From positions 124,001 to 188,000 of the forward strand of contig JAHLKC010000045.1 of assembly GCA_025449115.1 (NCBI GenBank): 64,000 nt of DNA. Direction: 5' to 3'. This DNA is from Chytridium lagenaria. Its lineage: Eukaryota; Chytridiomycota; Chytridiomycetes; Chytridiales; Chytridiaceae. The translations under genes and the position numbers were made by a program. Below are positions 21,946-34,749 of the stretch, piece after piece; positions within the stretch are counted from its first letter, which is position 1; every line of letters starts with the position of its first letter. The notes under the pieces were generated by a model. It was given only the letters and a program-made list of their open reading frames with translations. It was not told the origin of the DNA and ran no database searches.

Positions 21946-24908
21946 TGGTCATCCCTCTTCTTCTGCGCCGCCATCACCACCTCTCTCCCATAACCACTTC
22001 CTATCCTTGATCAACCCCCTTCCCCAACCCCATCTCATTTCTGAACCTCGACGACGAGCGTTGAAATTGAAAACGGGGGAACCACCCGTCGTTTCATTGT
22101 TTGTTGATGATGTTGGCTGTTTATCATTTTGGAGGCTGGTTGCCCCCCCCCATGTGGTACAAAAGGAGTTGTCCGAAAAGGTATATATACAAGGAAGAGG
22201 GGGGGGTGGTGAGGACGTCTCATATTATTATTCGTATACATACGCGTCTTTTTGTTGGTGTACGTCATTTACCTATTATCACCTCCAAATTATTATTTTT
22301 ATTTTTTATTTTTTTATTTTTTATTTTGAGGGTGGAGTTCGGCTCGTGGAAGCGAGCAGGAGTATTGGAGTCTTCATCACGTTTTCTGTTCAGTCTGTAT
22401 CACCACCCTGCAAGGCATGATCTGTGCCCTGTTTCTGACTGCATCGGCAGAAAATGGAGTGGAGTATTCAGTTATTCCACCCGAGACTTTGATATATTAT
22501 TGTTATTTACTCTTGAAACCTTTTATTTCACACAACCTTGCCCTGTGTAACAGGGTAATTTTACTTTGGAGGGCTTTTTTTCTTTATCTGCCTATCTTCA
22601 TATATACATACATCATATATTTATGAATGTCCGATGCGTTAATTCTTGAAGAATGCATCGTTCATCGGTATTCAATTCATCCGCCCTTTCTTTCGTTCTT
22701 CGGTTGTTACTTCTCCGACAACTGTATTTACTTTTAGTATTTATTTATATTTATTATTTACTGTATACCTATATAATTTGTCATTCATCATCGTCATCAC
22801 TGCTCACCCACCCACCCATTCCCATATATTTATCACACTTGAACTCCTACTCCCTCCCAACCAACTTGCATCTCCTTCACATCCCATCATCATCATCATC
22901 ATCACACAAAGCTCTGCATGCACACATTCCTCCTATAAGCCGTCCTATCCAACTTGCGCATTCTTTTATATTCTTCTTTCTTTCCAAGTTTAGTTGTGTG
23001 CTCATTGCCGCTCTTTTGTTTACATTATCATCCCTCATTCATTCAACATTACTGTGTAATTGTCTTATTCCTCTGTTTATTTCACATCCATCTCCTCAAC
23101 CTTACCCTGTAATAATTGTACATCCATCCCATTCATCCCTCATTATTCATACTCTAGCCTCTCTCTCCTGAAGTCATTGTTAACCCCGCCCTTCATTCCA
23201 GTTCCCAAAAAAGTTGACATTTGTTCACACACTAAACGCGCACAACACCTCAAGAGCAGCAAGTTACCTGATTACACGTGAGTCCATTCTCCTTTCCACC
23301 CTGTTCCAATCTCTCTCGTGTTGTTATTGCAGTAGTGGTAGTAGTAGCATTCTCTATGATGTTTAGTTTCTCAGTGAAGTTGTTTTGAGGCAAGTGATGG
23401 CATGGATGGATGGATGTGATGTGATGATGTGGTCAATGGGGACAAGAGACTGGGTGTGATGAAACATGAGGTATCCATCCATCATTTCTTTGTCATCCAT
23501 CCATTCATTATTACTCCCCAGCATTGAATGCGACATGATGGATGGGAGGTTTGTGGTGTTTTATTTGGTAGCACGAGGGATATTCAAAAGGAGAGGCACG
23601 GATGATGTATTTAATATTAGGGGGATGGCATAGATCTTGATTGAAAAGGCTGAAACAAACCAATGGATTTGAGATGAATTTTTTTATTTTATTTATTTAT
23701 TATTTTATTTAATTATTATTTTATTATATTTTTAATTTATTATTACTGGTTGTTTGTGTGTTACCCTTCTCCTCCTCTGTTTGAAACACAACAAGATTTT
23801 CCCTCTCCTTTTCCTCCTTTTTTTTTTACCTTTTAATCACTCACTCACTCACTCGGTCTCACTCACTCTTCATCATTTTCATTATTATTTATTACCCCCC
23901 CCGCAAACTTGCCTTCATTTTTAATTTTTAATTCTTTTTATTATTTATTTTTTATTTTATTTTATTTCATTGGTATTTATTCATCAACTTCAACCTCCGT
24001 CTCTCTCTCCACCATCAAACAACCAACCCCTCCATTTCATTCCCCCACAAACACACCCATCCCCAATCCATCCATCCATCCATCCATCAACTTCATCCTC
24101 AAAGGCAGACTGAGTGAGGGAGAGTGAGAGAGAGAGAGACGGGGCTGCTTTGTTCGAGAACTGAGAGAGCCAGGATTCTATTGGGAAAGAGGAGACCATC
24201 GAGCAAAAAAAAACAGAGGGATTTACCGCCATCACTTCACGAGCAAGAACCTAAAGAAGGACGATAAGGAGGCAAGCATCATCAGACTTAGACTATTAAA
24301 GCTACCCACATCGATTTTGAGCAGGATGGATGGAGGCTGCACCCCACTTGCAAACGAAAGTGGGAGGGTGGTCGCTGGCTTGTCTTTTTTTGGGAAAACA
24401 TTTGGAAAGACGCTGTCAATTCTACTGCCCCGCCCTGCATCCATCCATCAACCTTTGCCACTTGATCCACATACCCCTCCCGTTCCTTTGGAACAAAACT
24501 CGCTGGAGGGTACTTGTTTTTGAAGGACTGGCGGATTACTATGGAGGCGGTGTCGACGGCTCACCTCGGAAAAAAAATTGTTTGTTTGAAGGAGGCAGAG
24601 GAAAGGAAAGGATTACAGTTTCAAGTGGTCAGCTTGACGGCTTGCAAAGACAGACAACAAAGCAACTACTCACCTTCGCCACCACCTCCTCACTGCCCTT
24701 CGCATCCAGCTCTCTTGTAGTTGTTTCCCTTTACCCCCCATAGTAGATTCTCATTTCGTTGAAATGTTCACATCCTAACCCCTTCAATTCCCTTTCTATT
24801 GCCTTTTTATACGCCACAGTTTCAAGAATTCTTAACCCCCTTCAAGTGAACCTCGTTGAATCCGACCACCCACCACTCTCTGTCACCACTCCCACTTTTC
24901 CCTTCATC

Positions 24909-27565
24909 ATGGCTCACGGCAGACCCCGTTCGGCGTTTGCGGCAGCCGTCGTCCGCATCCCTTGGCAAGCCATTCTCCAGCGTGTTCCCGGTTCTCTCAT
25001 CTTCTTCAGCATTCTCTTCAGCATATTCGGTCCCGCCCTCGCTCCCTATGGTTTCGCTGTCTTCCTCGTGGGTCTCCACACAGTTGTCATGATTGCCACT
25101 GTAGAACCGCTTGGGGAGCCAACTTTGTACGCAAGGCGGCCAAGGAAGCTTCGTTTATCGATTGGGGTGCAAAAGTACTGTGATGTGACGGGAGCTGTTG
25201 ATGGACATGATCCTAGACATGATTTGCCGTTTGAGCAGGTCATGCATGTGATTATTATCCCAAACTACAAGGAGAATATGGATACCTTGTGTGAGACTTT
25301 GGACATTCTTGCGAGTCATTCGCGTGCGCCTACTAACTACAAGGTGCGTCCTTTTCTTGATTTTTTTTCCTTCTTCTTTTTGTTTCAGTCCCGTCTAATG
25401 TACGTCTCTCTTTTTTTTTATAACAGGTCTGCCTTGCTATGGAGGAGACTGAGCCTGGATCTGAGGAAAAAGCCCGCTCTTTGATGCGCCTTTACGCTGA
25501 CCACTTTTATGACATTGTCTACACGATTCACCCCAAGGACATGCCGGGAGAGATTCGTGGCAAGAGCAGTAACTCGTCGTGGGGCGCTAGGCAAATGTCG
25601 AGGCTTTCCAAGGACCCTAAGAGTGAGTTGTGACTGTCATGGATGCTGACACTGCGTTTGCGGCTGATTACTTTATGAGTGTGGCTTATCACTATGCAGT
25701 GGCCACACCTGAAGTGAGGAGGTTGCAAATGTTTTCGCCTTGCACTGTGTTTGACCGGTAAGTCTTAGGTTTTGTAGCAGTTTTGTTTTTGCTTGTAAGG
25801 GTGTTCTCGCTCACACTATTTTTTTTTCTCTTTAATTACAGTAACTCGAACGATGTTGTCCCCTTTGTCCGTCAAACCGATGTCATGTGGTCCCTCGCCG
25901 TCATGTCCAACATGTACCCCTCGTCCCCTGTCTGCTTCCCCTGCTCTGCCTACTCTGTGTCAATGGAGCTCCTCCAAGCCGTTGACTTTTGGGATGTCGG
26001 ACCTGAGGGTATCGGAGAGGACATGCACATGTACCTCAAGTGTTTCTTTGTCAGCGAAGGCCGCGTCGTTCTCAAGCCCATCTACTCACCCGCATCACAG
26101 TGCAACATTGAAGGTGAAGGTTTCTGGGGTGGTGTGAATGCTCGTTACACTCAAGCCAAACGTCACCTTTGGGGATGCCTTGACACTGGATACGCTATTC
26201 GCAGGTCTATTCACCAGATCTTTGCACCCGGTTACGAGCACACTATGCCAAGAGACGAGGATAGGAAGGGCAAGAAGGCGGATGGGACTGTGGCAAAACC
26301 CACTGATCCCACGTTCGACCTCATTGACATTCCGTTCTCTATGACTCAACTTGGGAACTTGATTTACCGCCTTCTTGAAGCCCATATTATCCTTGGACAC
26401 TTGTTATCGTCTTGTTCTTTGCTACTATTGTCATCCCCACCGGTTCCAATCCCAGTGCGTTCTGCCTTGCCTTCTGGGAGTCGCTCACCACCGAGTCTAT
26501 TCACCCCTTCTTGCTCTTTGCGCTTGATATCTGTGGATGGATTCGATTCTTTGCCATCTTCCCGCTCTTGTCCACCATTCGCACCTACGAGCACTACCAC
26601 CACTGGGTCGGTATCGAGCGGTGGAGGCTCTCAGCTTTGGGTAACGCTCAACCCCCTGGAAGGCCCAAGGTCCAACCTCTTGGTCGTCGCGCTCAACTCA
26701 AATCCGTCCGTACCATGTGGTGTCTCTTGGACTGGTGCACTCTCCCATTGACTGGGTTGATGTTCCACACCTTTCCCCAAGTGCACGCTCAGATTGCTCA
26801 ACTTTGGACAAACCGCCTTGATTACAAGGTGGCGGCCAAGCCTTCCCTGTCGAAGCCTTCGTCGCATACCTTGAACGGTGGAGAGGAGGTGGCGCTTTCA
26901 CCTTTAGCTGTCAACCAACCCCTCATCTCTTCCACATCGCCTTCAAGACTCTCGTCATCGTCGTCGCGGACGTCGGCCTCTGACGCGTTTACGGACGACC
27001 ACGCTGCATCGAGACGCGTGGACCTGGATCTTGGCTTTGATGGGGTTACCGTCATGGACCACGATCATCACCATTCATCGTTCCACGGTGGTGATCTCTC
27101 TTCTTACTACCACTCCCGCCTCCCACCCTCTGCTCTCCCTCCCGCCCCTCCCACCTCTGTGTTTAGCGCACCCTCCTACCACCACCACCACTCCTCCTCC
27201 ATCTCCTCCGTCTCCACCGCCACCACGGCCGTTGCGCATCACTCTGAATCCGGGTCGCCAACGTCCTCCCCACTCCTTTCATCCCGCTGGATGTCGATCA
27301 TGGACGACGCGGTCAGTGCGAAACGGAACGCACCGACAAGCCCGACAAGTGACGCTGGGAGCGTTGTTGGACGCAGCCCTAGCATCAGTAGCTCGCATAG
27401 TAGCGCGACGGCGGTGTTTGAGGGACGTGGGGATAGTGGGTTTTTTGAGTTTGCGGATGAGGGAGCTGTGTTGAGCGTTGGAGGGCTGTGCCTAGTCGGA
27501 TGGAGGAGAAGTTGGTTGTGGCGAGTGGGGTTGCGGCGCAGATGGGGAGGGGTGGGATGGTGTAA
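24909..27565 (+). CDS. Membrane glycosyltransferase, family GT2-like (not a chitin synthase)
   Basis: The start at 24909 (tcATGGctc) is chosen because two transmembrane helices (LIFFSILFSIFG and FAVFLVGLHTVVMI) follow soon after. The catalytic region begins VMHVIIIPNYKENMDTLCE (nucleotide-binding first strand of GT-A folds). It continues with YKVCLAMEETEPGSEEKAR, then VMDADT (the DxD metal site, about 25640) and GPEGIGEDMHMYLKCFF (about 26003, the ED acid/base motif). At least two more helix groups follow (LGNLIYRLLEAHIILGH; WIRFFAIFPLLSTIRTY), then a long Ser/His-rich cytosolic tail. The QxxRW box of chitin and cellulose synthases is absent, so the substrate is unknown. Introns: about 25344-25426 and 25759-25840. 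Frame breaks at about 25629 (TTGTGACT) and 26404, and one near 27480 before the chosen stop at 27563. Confidence 0.7.
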
Positions 27566-28569
27566 AGATACTATCTTGACCTTTTTCCTTCTTCGTTGTC
27601 GCGATTTTCCTCTCTGTTTCTCTCTCTACTCGTGTGTGCCTTTTTTTTTTTTTTTTTTAATTGTGGATCCCTATCACATCTCTCTCTCTCTCTCTCTTGC
27701 TTTTCATTTGCCAATGTTGTTTTTTTCTATTGTTTCCCCGCATACTCTTGTGTGAGTTTTTCTTGATATTCTCTATAACGTTTGTTTTTTTTGTTTTCTA
27801 TGGGGCTATTATTTTTTTTTTATGTTGAGTGACAATGGCATGGATTTTGTGTGCCTTTGGGTGGGGGGGATATCGTACTGTTTTGAGGTGTGGGGGGGGG
27901 GGGGGTTTGTTATGAATAAAATATGCGTGGTGTTGATTTTTTTTGCATTGATAATGTGTGCGTGCATACTGTTTTTAGTTTACTTTTTTTTTGTCTTTTG
28001 ATGATGGATACTATGAAGTTGTGCCTTTGTTTCTTGCGGCTTCATAAGAAATCAAGGCGGATGGGTGTTTGGGGTCGCTTTTTCTTTTCTTTTCTTTTTG
28101 GGAATAGGAGCCTTTCAACAAACGTCTCATGAAACGGACGGAAAGCTCAAAGCGGAGCTCTTTTATCTGTGAATGACGCGGTTTGGGTTCGAGGAGATTG
28201 TGAATGACGCGGTTTGGGTTTGGGGGCCTAATAGTTACAGTTCAAGTCTTTAGGCACAACGGAGTGGTTCTTGAAAAGTTCCCAAAATAAACTCCGACTT
28301 TATGTTGTTGTGGTAAATGTGTGGGTCTCAATGAATTGCGTTCTCATACGAATGCAAAGGAACTCCTGTATCTGCGCTTTAGGCACATGATGGCCATGGC
28401 GCACTTGGCATGAAACTGTGCTGGCAAAAGGGTAATGGTGTTGAACTTTGCCAAAATCACCTATATATAGAGCCGTCCTTTCTCCCAACATCCCTCTCAC
28501 CATCATCTTTCGCCTCGTTCAAGTCACTTTACTCAAGTATTGTACAGGGCCGCCTTGCTAAAGAAACAA
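27566..28569. other. Intergenic: T-rich 3' region, poly-G run, 31-bp tandem repeat
   Basis: Contains pyrimidine-rich sequence with (CT)n at 27680, a 14-nt G run at 27892-27905, and a tandem duplication with period 31: GTGAATGACGCGGTTTGGGT at 28169 and again at 28200. The last 100 bp before 28570 are the likely promoter/leader of the Ro60 gene (TATATATAG at 28462). Confidence 0.5.
28169..28220. repeat. 31-bp tandem repeat, about 1.7 copies
   Basis: GTGAATGACGCGGTTTGGGT occurs at 28169 and 28200 with one base of divergence immediately after. No other copy noticed in the window. Confidence 0.8.
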
Positions 28570-30529
28570 ATGACCGTCGATACCCCCCAAACTCAACCCC
28601 TTCCAGGCCATGAAGACACCATGGTGCCGAACAGCGCTGGCGGATACAGTTTTGCCGTTGACGCCACCACCCGTCTCAACCGTTTCCTCATCCTCGGCTC
28701 TCAAGGTGGTTCCTACTATGCGACAGAACGCCAATTGACCACTGAGAACGCCAGCGTCATCCGTATGATGATGGATGAAGGCAAAGGCGTCCATGTTGTT
28801 CAAGCCGTGCTCGATGTTGATGCTGGGAACAGGGCTGCGAAACAAGATCCCTCTGTTTTGCGCTTGCCATGTGTATTCGGTATGGGGATGAGGAGGTGAA
28901 AAAAGATGGCGTATGAGGCTGTTGTTAAGGTGTGTAGGATTCCGACAACGCTGTTTATGCTCCTTGAATTTGTGACAAAGAGATGGGGAGTGAGAGTGTG
29001 GAGGTGACGATGGATCCTGTAGATGCGGACGTGGGTGTAGAGGTAGAAAAGAAACAGGACGTGGATGTACAAGGAGAGAAGAAGGACATGAAGATGCGGA
29101 AAAAGGTCAAGGTTTCTCCTGAGGGGAAGGGGAAGGGCTTTGGAAGGGGTATGAGGCGTATCATTTCCAAATGGTATAACGAACGTGAGGCAAAGGATCT
29201 GGCCTATACTGTGACAAAGTACAAGAATCGTAACGGGTGGACGCATGCGGATGTGATGAGACTGGCTCACGTTCAACCCGCTTCAGTTGCCCATGACCAC
29301 GTGTTTCGCTTCATCACCCACGGCTTTTCATCCATTGCGCCAGTGACCGAGGACGCTTTGGTTGAACAAGTGATGTTGTGTTAAGCGCTGATGAGGCTTC
29401 CATGGAAGTTGAGATGGAGAAGCCTGTTACGGAGGGAACAGGTTTCGATGCTGTTGTTGAAGACGCTGTCAAGACAAGCCGCAAGAAGTCCAAGGTCAAG
29501 CCAGAGAAAAAGAAGCAGCCCAGAGTTTACACTTCCATACTTCCCTCTGACGACAAAGTTCTCACCGATACCCTCGACTTCCTCACTATAACCGATAAAG
29601 TTCTTAAATCCACCGACGAGACTGAGGTTTCCTCCGCCATCCTTTCTCACAATCTCGCCCGTGAACACATCCCTTCCACCCTCCTTAACAGCCTCCCGGT
29701 CTGGGATGCCCTCCTCCAAAATATGCCTTTCACCGCCATGCTCCGTAACCTTGGCAAAATGACCTCCATTGATCTTCTTAAACCTCTTTCTCCTCAATCC
29801 AACCACATTGTCAAATGCCTCACCAATCCCGTCAAACTCCGCAAGTCACGTATCCATCCCTTTAACGTCCTCACCGCGCTCTCCCAGTACCGCGCTGGAA
29901 AAGGTCTCAAAGGTTCCTTGTCATGGACTCCCAACCAAGAAATCCTCTCAGCCCTCAACGACGCTTTCTACGCCTCCTTTCACAACGTTGAGCCCACAGG
30001 GAAACGCCATCTCCTCGCTCTTGATGTGTCGGGGTCCATGGGATGGACCAACATCAACAACTCCAACATCACCCCAAGGACAGCTGCAGGTGCCATGGCC
30101 ATGACGTTTCTTCGCACTGAACCGCGAACATACCTCACAGCTTTTGCGGGTTCATTTATCTCCATTGACGACCAGATCTCACGCCATGATTCACTTGAAC
30201 ACGTTCTCTCTGTTGTCGACAAACTCTCCTACAGCGCCATTGGCACTGACTGCGCCGTCCCCATGCTCCATGCGCTTCGTAACCGTATTGAAGTTGACGT
30301 GTTTATGGTGTTTACGGACAGTGAGACGTATTTCGGTGATGTTCATCCTGCTGAGGCGTTGAGGAGGTATAGGGAGGAAATGGGGATTGATGCGAGGTTG
30401 GTGGTGTTTGGGATGGTGAGTAATGGGTTTTCGATTGCGGATCCAAGGGATAAGGGGATGTTGGATGTGGCTGGGTTTGATGCGGCTGCACCGGGGATTG
30501 TTAGGGAGTTTTCTTTGGGGAGGATATGA
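28570..30529 (+). CDS. Ro60 / TROVE-domain ribonucleoprotein homologue
   Basis: The start at 28570 gives PNSAGGYSFAVDATTRLNRF and LILGSQGGSYYATERQLT, the classic N-terminus of the TROVE module that forms the HEAT-repeat ring binding Y RNAs and misfolded small RNAs. It continues with FALAMCIRYGDEEVKK, GRGMRRIISKWYNE, and VTKYKNRNGWTHADVMRLAH. The C-terminal von Willebrand A domain has the MIDAS motif ALDVSGSMGW (about 30018) and ends FDAAAPGIVREFSLGRI. A charged insert (about 28990-29130, rich in E, K, V and D) splits the helical ring and is not present in the vertebrate protein as I know it; a second charged insert follows at 29390-29520. Frame is broken near 28855 (T run short), 28900 (A run one too long), 28981 and 29378, yet the protein aligns on both sides of each. 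No intron is obvious. Confidence 0.88.
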
Positions 30530-31389
30530 GTGATTTTTTTTCGGTTCATGTGTTTTTTGTTTTCGTGTAAAGTTCATTTTTTTTACTATTTTCGCTTTTA
30601 ATAGCGGGGTCTGTTAATATGAAAGTATGTAATAAGACAAAATGTTTATAGTGCCCTTAATAGGTCGTCATCCACTTTTTACTTCTTTTATCGTACAATT
30701 TTTCGGGTTTATATTAAATAACGTTGATCTCATCACGTTCAATTGATCTCATGCACCTTTAACGGTAAGCTGTTTTGTTGGATGGATTCACTGGCAACCC
30801 TTTCTTTTTTTTTCTTTCTTTTTTTTTCTGTTGCGAGGAAGAGAGTTTTCAAAAGTGCATGATTGGGTTGGAACGCGGTAGCTGCGCTTTCTTCTCTACA
30901 AGCAGTTGCATCTACGCGTACCTTTCAACACAGTTTGTTTTTGTATCTCGGAGTTTCTCTCATGCTGCCTTGCCTGTATCAAGTTTTACTTTTGGGGTTG
31001 TGGATTTGAATTTTATTTTTAAGATGGATTTTGATTTTTTGTAATACAATAACGACAGAGTTGACCGTTTCCCTTTTCTCCTTGACCCCTACGGCTTAAA
31101 TTCTCTTTGCCCTAGGCTCCTAGAAGCCGAAAGCCGATTTACGATCCCCAGATACTTCAACCTCAAAGGCCATGCATATAGATATAAATATTATTGTAAA
31201 AAGCCTTCAAACGTGCGAAACACCATGCGAGGGAAAGAAAAAACGTGCAATCAGCAAGTTCGCACAGGCGAAACCAGGTAAAAAACATAAAGTTGGCAAA
31301 ACTATGCCCGTATCTTCAAAAAAAAAACATGGAATATAAAATAAAACAAAATGAAAAAAAAACCAAAGAAAACATTGGTTTTGCTTTCC
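30530..31389. other. Intergenic, no feature seen
   Basis: AT-rich with poly-T and poly-A runs. It lies between two 3' ends (Ro60 on plus, propeller-like gene on minus), so it is a convergent terminator region. No conserved reading frame recognised. Confidence 0.4.
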
Positions 31390-32635
31390 TTAAACTTGTC
31401 TCCTTGCCAAGAAGGCGTCGGTGGCCATAGCGTACATGTAAGTCTTTCCTTGCGCGTCAGGGGCAGCAAGCATGATAGATCTGTAGTAAGATTGGCTGAT
31501 GTTACGGTTGGGGAGTCAGGTCCTGAACGAGGGATTTTGCCGTTCCAGAGAGCAGCGTAACCTCCAGAGCTCCCACTATATCAAAAGGTAAGTTAATTTA
31601 TAAGAAATGCAGGAAAAACGGATCAAAAGAAGGCATGATAAAAACAAACTTACGTGTAGACATTCTCGGGAAGTCCAGGGAACCCTCCAACAAGGCAGAG
31701 CTCCAGGTCATTTCGGAAGCAGTCAAGAAGTCATCTTCTGGCACGATCTACGCCAGAGCGAGTCCCACCAAGAGGGCTTGCATCCAACATTCTTGATAGA
31801 GTACAACCCATGTTGGCGCCAATGTAGATATCCGACGTCGCGGAAGCCCACATCTTGTTCACACCGTGTCAAATCCCCTTCCAGAATAGGGAATAATGGA
31901 ACGAGTCTTGAAACCGTCATTGCTGTAAAGGATGGAACCGTCCACGAGACCAATCCAGACGTCCTTACCACGAGCAAAAACGGAAACTCCAGTGCAGTAA
32001 ATGCCAGCGTCAATGACCTTTGTCCAGGTGCGACCGTTGAAGAAAAGAACGACACCTGTCAGTCCACCCACACCATTTCCAGGCATTTCTCCGTTGCCAC
32101 CTGTCGCCCAGACGTTGGAGGCAGAGGTACATAGATGGCGCGCAAGCTGACGTGAGGGGAATGGTGAAGCCCCTAGAACGACACAAAAGATAGTAACCCA
32201 CCACGGAGCGACAAAAAGAACGGAGAAATAAATATTAAAAAACTTACAAGGCGTATCTCCCACTTGTTTCCATCGAAGCGACCCACCTTTCCAGCAGTGG
32301 AGCTCCATGGAACCGACAGCCCAAACCTCCTTCTTGGATGCACCCCAAGCATCATACATGTAATCCGAGGGTGACTGGATGACGGTCGTTGTGGCGTTCT
32401 TGATGTTGTAGTGAACCAATTTGTATCCATTAGCCATCACAATCAGATCGTTGTCAATGAGGGAGGCACCGCCGATCGTGATGATGTTTCCGTCGTTGAC
32501 TCCAGGGTAGAGGATTTCCCATGGGTACGAGGGAAGAGCTGGGGCGACACTGGCGTCACTGGGGACGGGGGAGGCCATGGTGTAGGATGAGACGAGGGCG
32601 AGGCCGACGATGACGCGACGCATGATTGCGGCCAT
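31390..32635 (-). CDS. Secreted propeller-like protein, paralogue 1 (unknown function)
   Basis: The start at 32635 gives a signal peptide (MAAIMRRVIVGLALVSSYTMAS, cleavage after the A-S) matching the leader of the gene at 45076. The mature protein has YPWEILYPGVNDG, an ASLIDNDLIVMANGYKLVHY strand pair, WGASKKEVWAVGSME, ASNVWATGG, TGVVLFFNGRTWTKVIDAG, and DVWIGLVDGSILYSNDGFKT. These W-G and V-W-V-G motifs repeating every 40-50 residues resemble blades of YCF48/BNR-type beta-propellers. The C-terminus MLAAPDAQGKTYMYAM matches paralogue 2. Introns: about 32167-32250 and 31576-31652. Frame breaks are likely at 31770-31860. The 12-kb mobile-element block begins about 300 bp upstream of its start codon. 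Confidence 0.6.
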
Positions 32636-32931
32636 TAGAGGTTGTTTGAGATCAAAAAGAGGTGGAGTGAGATGGTGTGTGTGGGATAGATTGTAAGGAG
32701 AAACGCGAGGGGAAGGATTTATATACATTTTTTTGTCAAGGTGAGAGAGAGCGGCTTGGTATACGGCTAGATATGACGTCGACGAGAGTGATGATGTAAT
32801 AATTTTTTTTGCATAAAGTATGGGTTTGACTTTGACGGCTGGATTGACGAGCGTTCTTTGGCGCAGCACTGCCCTCACTCACTCACTCAGTATTATTAAC
32901 TAATATATACTCTGATAATATATAATAATAG

Positions 32932-33097
32932 ATAATCTCCTGAATTCACTCTACTCAGGAGAACTCCATTGTGTTACACAACGTCCGGACAAAGTCGGAC
33001 ATTGTGTACACAAGGAGTCGAGGAGTGGAGAAAATGAAGACATCTTCTCATTTTATCCAACTCAACTGCACCATACCGTGCAGTCAAGTTGCTTTGT
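32932..33097 (+). repeat. YR element 1, split repeat A1
   Basis: 166 bp, almost identical to A2 at 38584-38750. Holds two inverted repeats: CTCCTGA..TCAGGAG (7 bp) and TGTTACACAACGTCCG..CGGACATTGTGTACA (about 14 bp with one bulge, short loop). Such symmetry at the termini is a plausible recombinase-binding site. Confidence 0.9.
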
Positions 33098-33120
33098 TTC
33101 TCTGCTCTCCTTGATCGATA

Positions 33121-34650
33121 ATGGATCCTCCTCCCCCCCCTCCACCTTTAGACGCTCACTTGACGACCTGGGACGGCGTCCTGGTGAGCGTCCTTCCTTA
33201 TGCAACTCTTAAAACGATTGCAACTTCCATTGGCATGCCTCGCCCTTGGCCAAAGGCCCTTTCGCTATGCGCCCACGCATCATGACAGCCCTTTCCGCGA
33301 TTGTTCCTCGTCCTGGGATGGATCCTGTTACTAACCTCACTCCTTTTGTTACTCCACCTCAACAAAACGCCGACGGTAATGACAACGGCGGCGACAACGG
33401 CGGTGGCAACGGAGGTGCCGGCGACATCCCCTATGGGGGGGTCCCGGTGGTGGTGCCGGAAACAATGACCGAATCGCCGCTAATGACGTTCCAGACGCTC
33501 TTGCGCTCGCTCGTAAAGAACTAGAAGATGCCGCAATCATTATTCGCGCTCACCAAGACCGTATCGCTGCTTTGGAACGGGAAAAACTAGTCCCACCGCC
33601 ACCGGTCCTTTATACTCCTCCCTCCACGTTGATTGATATTGGACAGTTTATCCGTGATACGGAGGTCTTTTCCGCTGATCCTTTTACCCCAGTAAGTTTA
33701 TTCATGTGTAAATCACTTCCCTTTCTTTTCAAATCCTCCTTTTTCTTTCTTTCCCTCTTTCATTTCCCTTTTCTTTTGATTTTGGTTCCCTTTACCATTA
33801 TCCCAGAGTAGTGCTCTATGCCTTCTCTTCCATGCTCTGTATGAGCAACCTACCTGGCACATCTGCCAGCGCCTTGGCCATTTGGCCAGCCATTTTTCCC
33901 CTGGCTTTCTCTGGCCAGCTCCCTTCTTGGTACAGCCTGATACCTCCGCCCACCTCTGACATCCCCCTGTCAGCTTTTCTGGCTTTCTTGTCAGCACCCA
34001 CCCCGTCCAAAGATTGCCCTAACCTTTCAATCTTTGTATAGCACGTCGCTATCTACACGCACGCCCTGCGTACCTTCCGTTCCGAAGCGACTGAGTTTCT
34101 TCGCTCCGGTGATAGAGAGCTTACTCCTACCTGGTTACGTTCTCGCGATGGCCTTTTTAACCGCCTCACAACCTTGCACGACGTGGGTGTCGATTGCCTC
34201 TGCCTCTCTGCGGCTCAATCATCAGGTTGGCAGACGCTCCTGAACCGCTCTCTTTTTCGCCTTGCGGATGGAGAGTATCTTCCTCTCCGCAACCAACTTT
34301 CCGCCATTCTTTCACTTTTGGGGTGGTTGGTTCCCAATCCTAATGCGTCCTTGTTGGCAGCCGCCATCCTGCAAGAGTCCCGCCAGTTAGGCAACGCCGT
34401 AAAGATCACCCAGACTTCGTCGTCTCGCTCATACACCCTATGACCGCCCCCCTCCCAAATCGGCTATAGAGCATCGCCTTGACGGGTTTCTACTCCCAAG
34501 CCCCATAGTGACTCTCGTCCTAAACCTCCGTCAGAACTGAACATTTGTGGACACTGCAAGAAGCGCGGTCATTTTGGTCGTGACTGCACCCACCGATGCT
34601 CCAAACCTAGCGCTACTAGTGCGGTGTGTGCCCGTCTTAGCTGTTCTACT
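33121..34650 (+). CDS. Gag-like protein of YR element 1
   Basis: ATG at 33121 begins MDPPPPPPP, then LTTWDGVLVSVLPY, a motif shared with the Gag part of the second YR element at 54.4 kb (TTSWDGVLVSAM). A coiled-coil-like stretch (about 33500-33590) and a possible intron (33693-34040, GTAAGT to TTTGTATAG) follow. Next comes an alpha-helical region with FRSEATEFLRSGDRELTPTW and a CCHC zinc knuckle CGHCKKRGHFGRDC at about 34548-34590 (CX2CX4HX4C), as in nucleocapsid proteins that bind element RNA. Frame changes occur near 33290 and 34450. Confidence 0.65.
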
Positions 34651-34749
34651 TGATCCTTATTTTCATTTTCCTTTGTGTTATTTGGCATCCAACCTAATAC
34701 ATAGTGTTTATGCTTTATTACATATTTTCTTTCTTTATTCCGGTTTCAG

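Larger units (their letters stand above)
19996..24908. other. Large gene-free region (4.9 kb), low complexity
   Basis: No coding region I can support. It contains AT-rich DNA, a more GC-rich island with hairpins (20640-21250), tetranucleotide and pentanucleotide microsatellites, and pyrimidine-rich runs. The last kilobase (about 23.9-24.9 kb) is probably 5' untranslated or promoter sequence of the glycosyltransferase gene. Two similar donor-like segments, ATTACATGTGAGTG at about 21823 and GATTACACGTGAGTCC at about 23271, could be ends of alternative noncoding leader exons; this is a guess. Confidence 0.5.

Noticed and set aside
24909..27565. Chitin synthase
   Set aside because: Despite membrane helices and a GT2 core, the QxxRW and EDR motifs of chitin synthases are missing.
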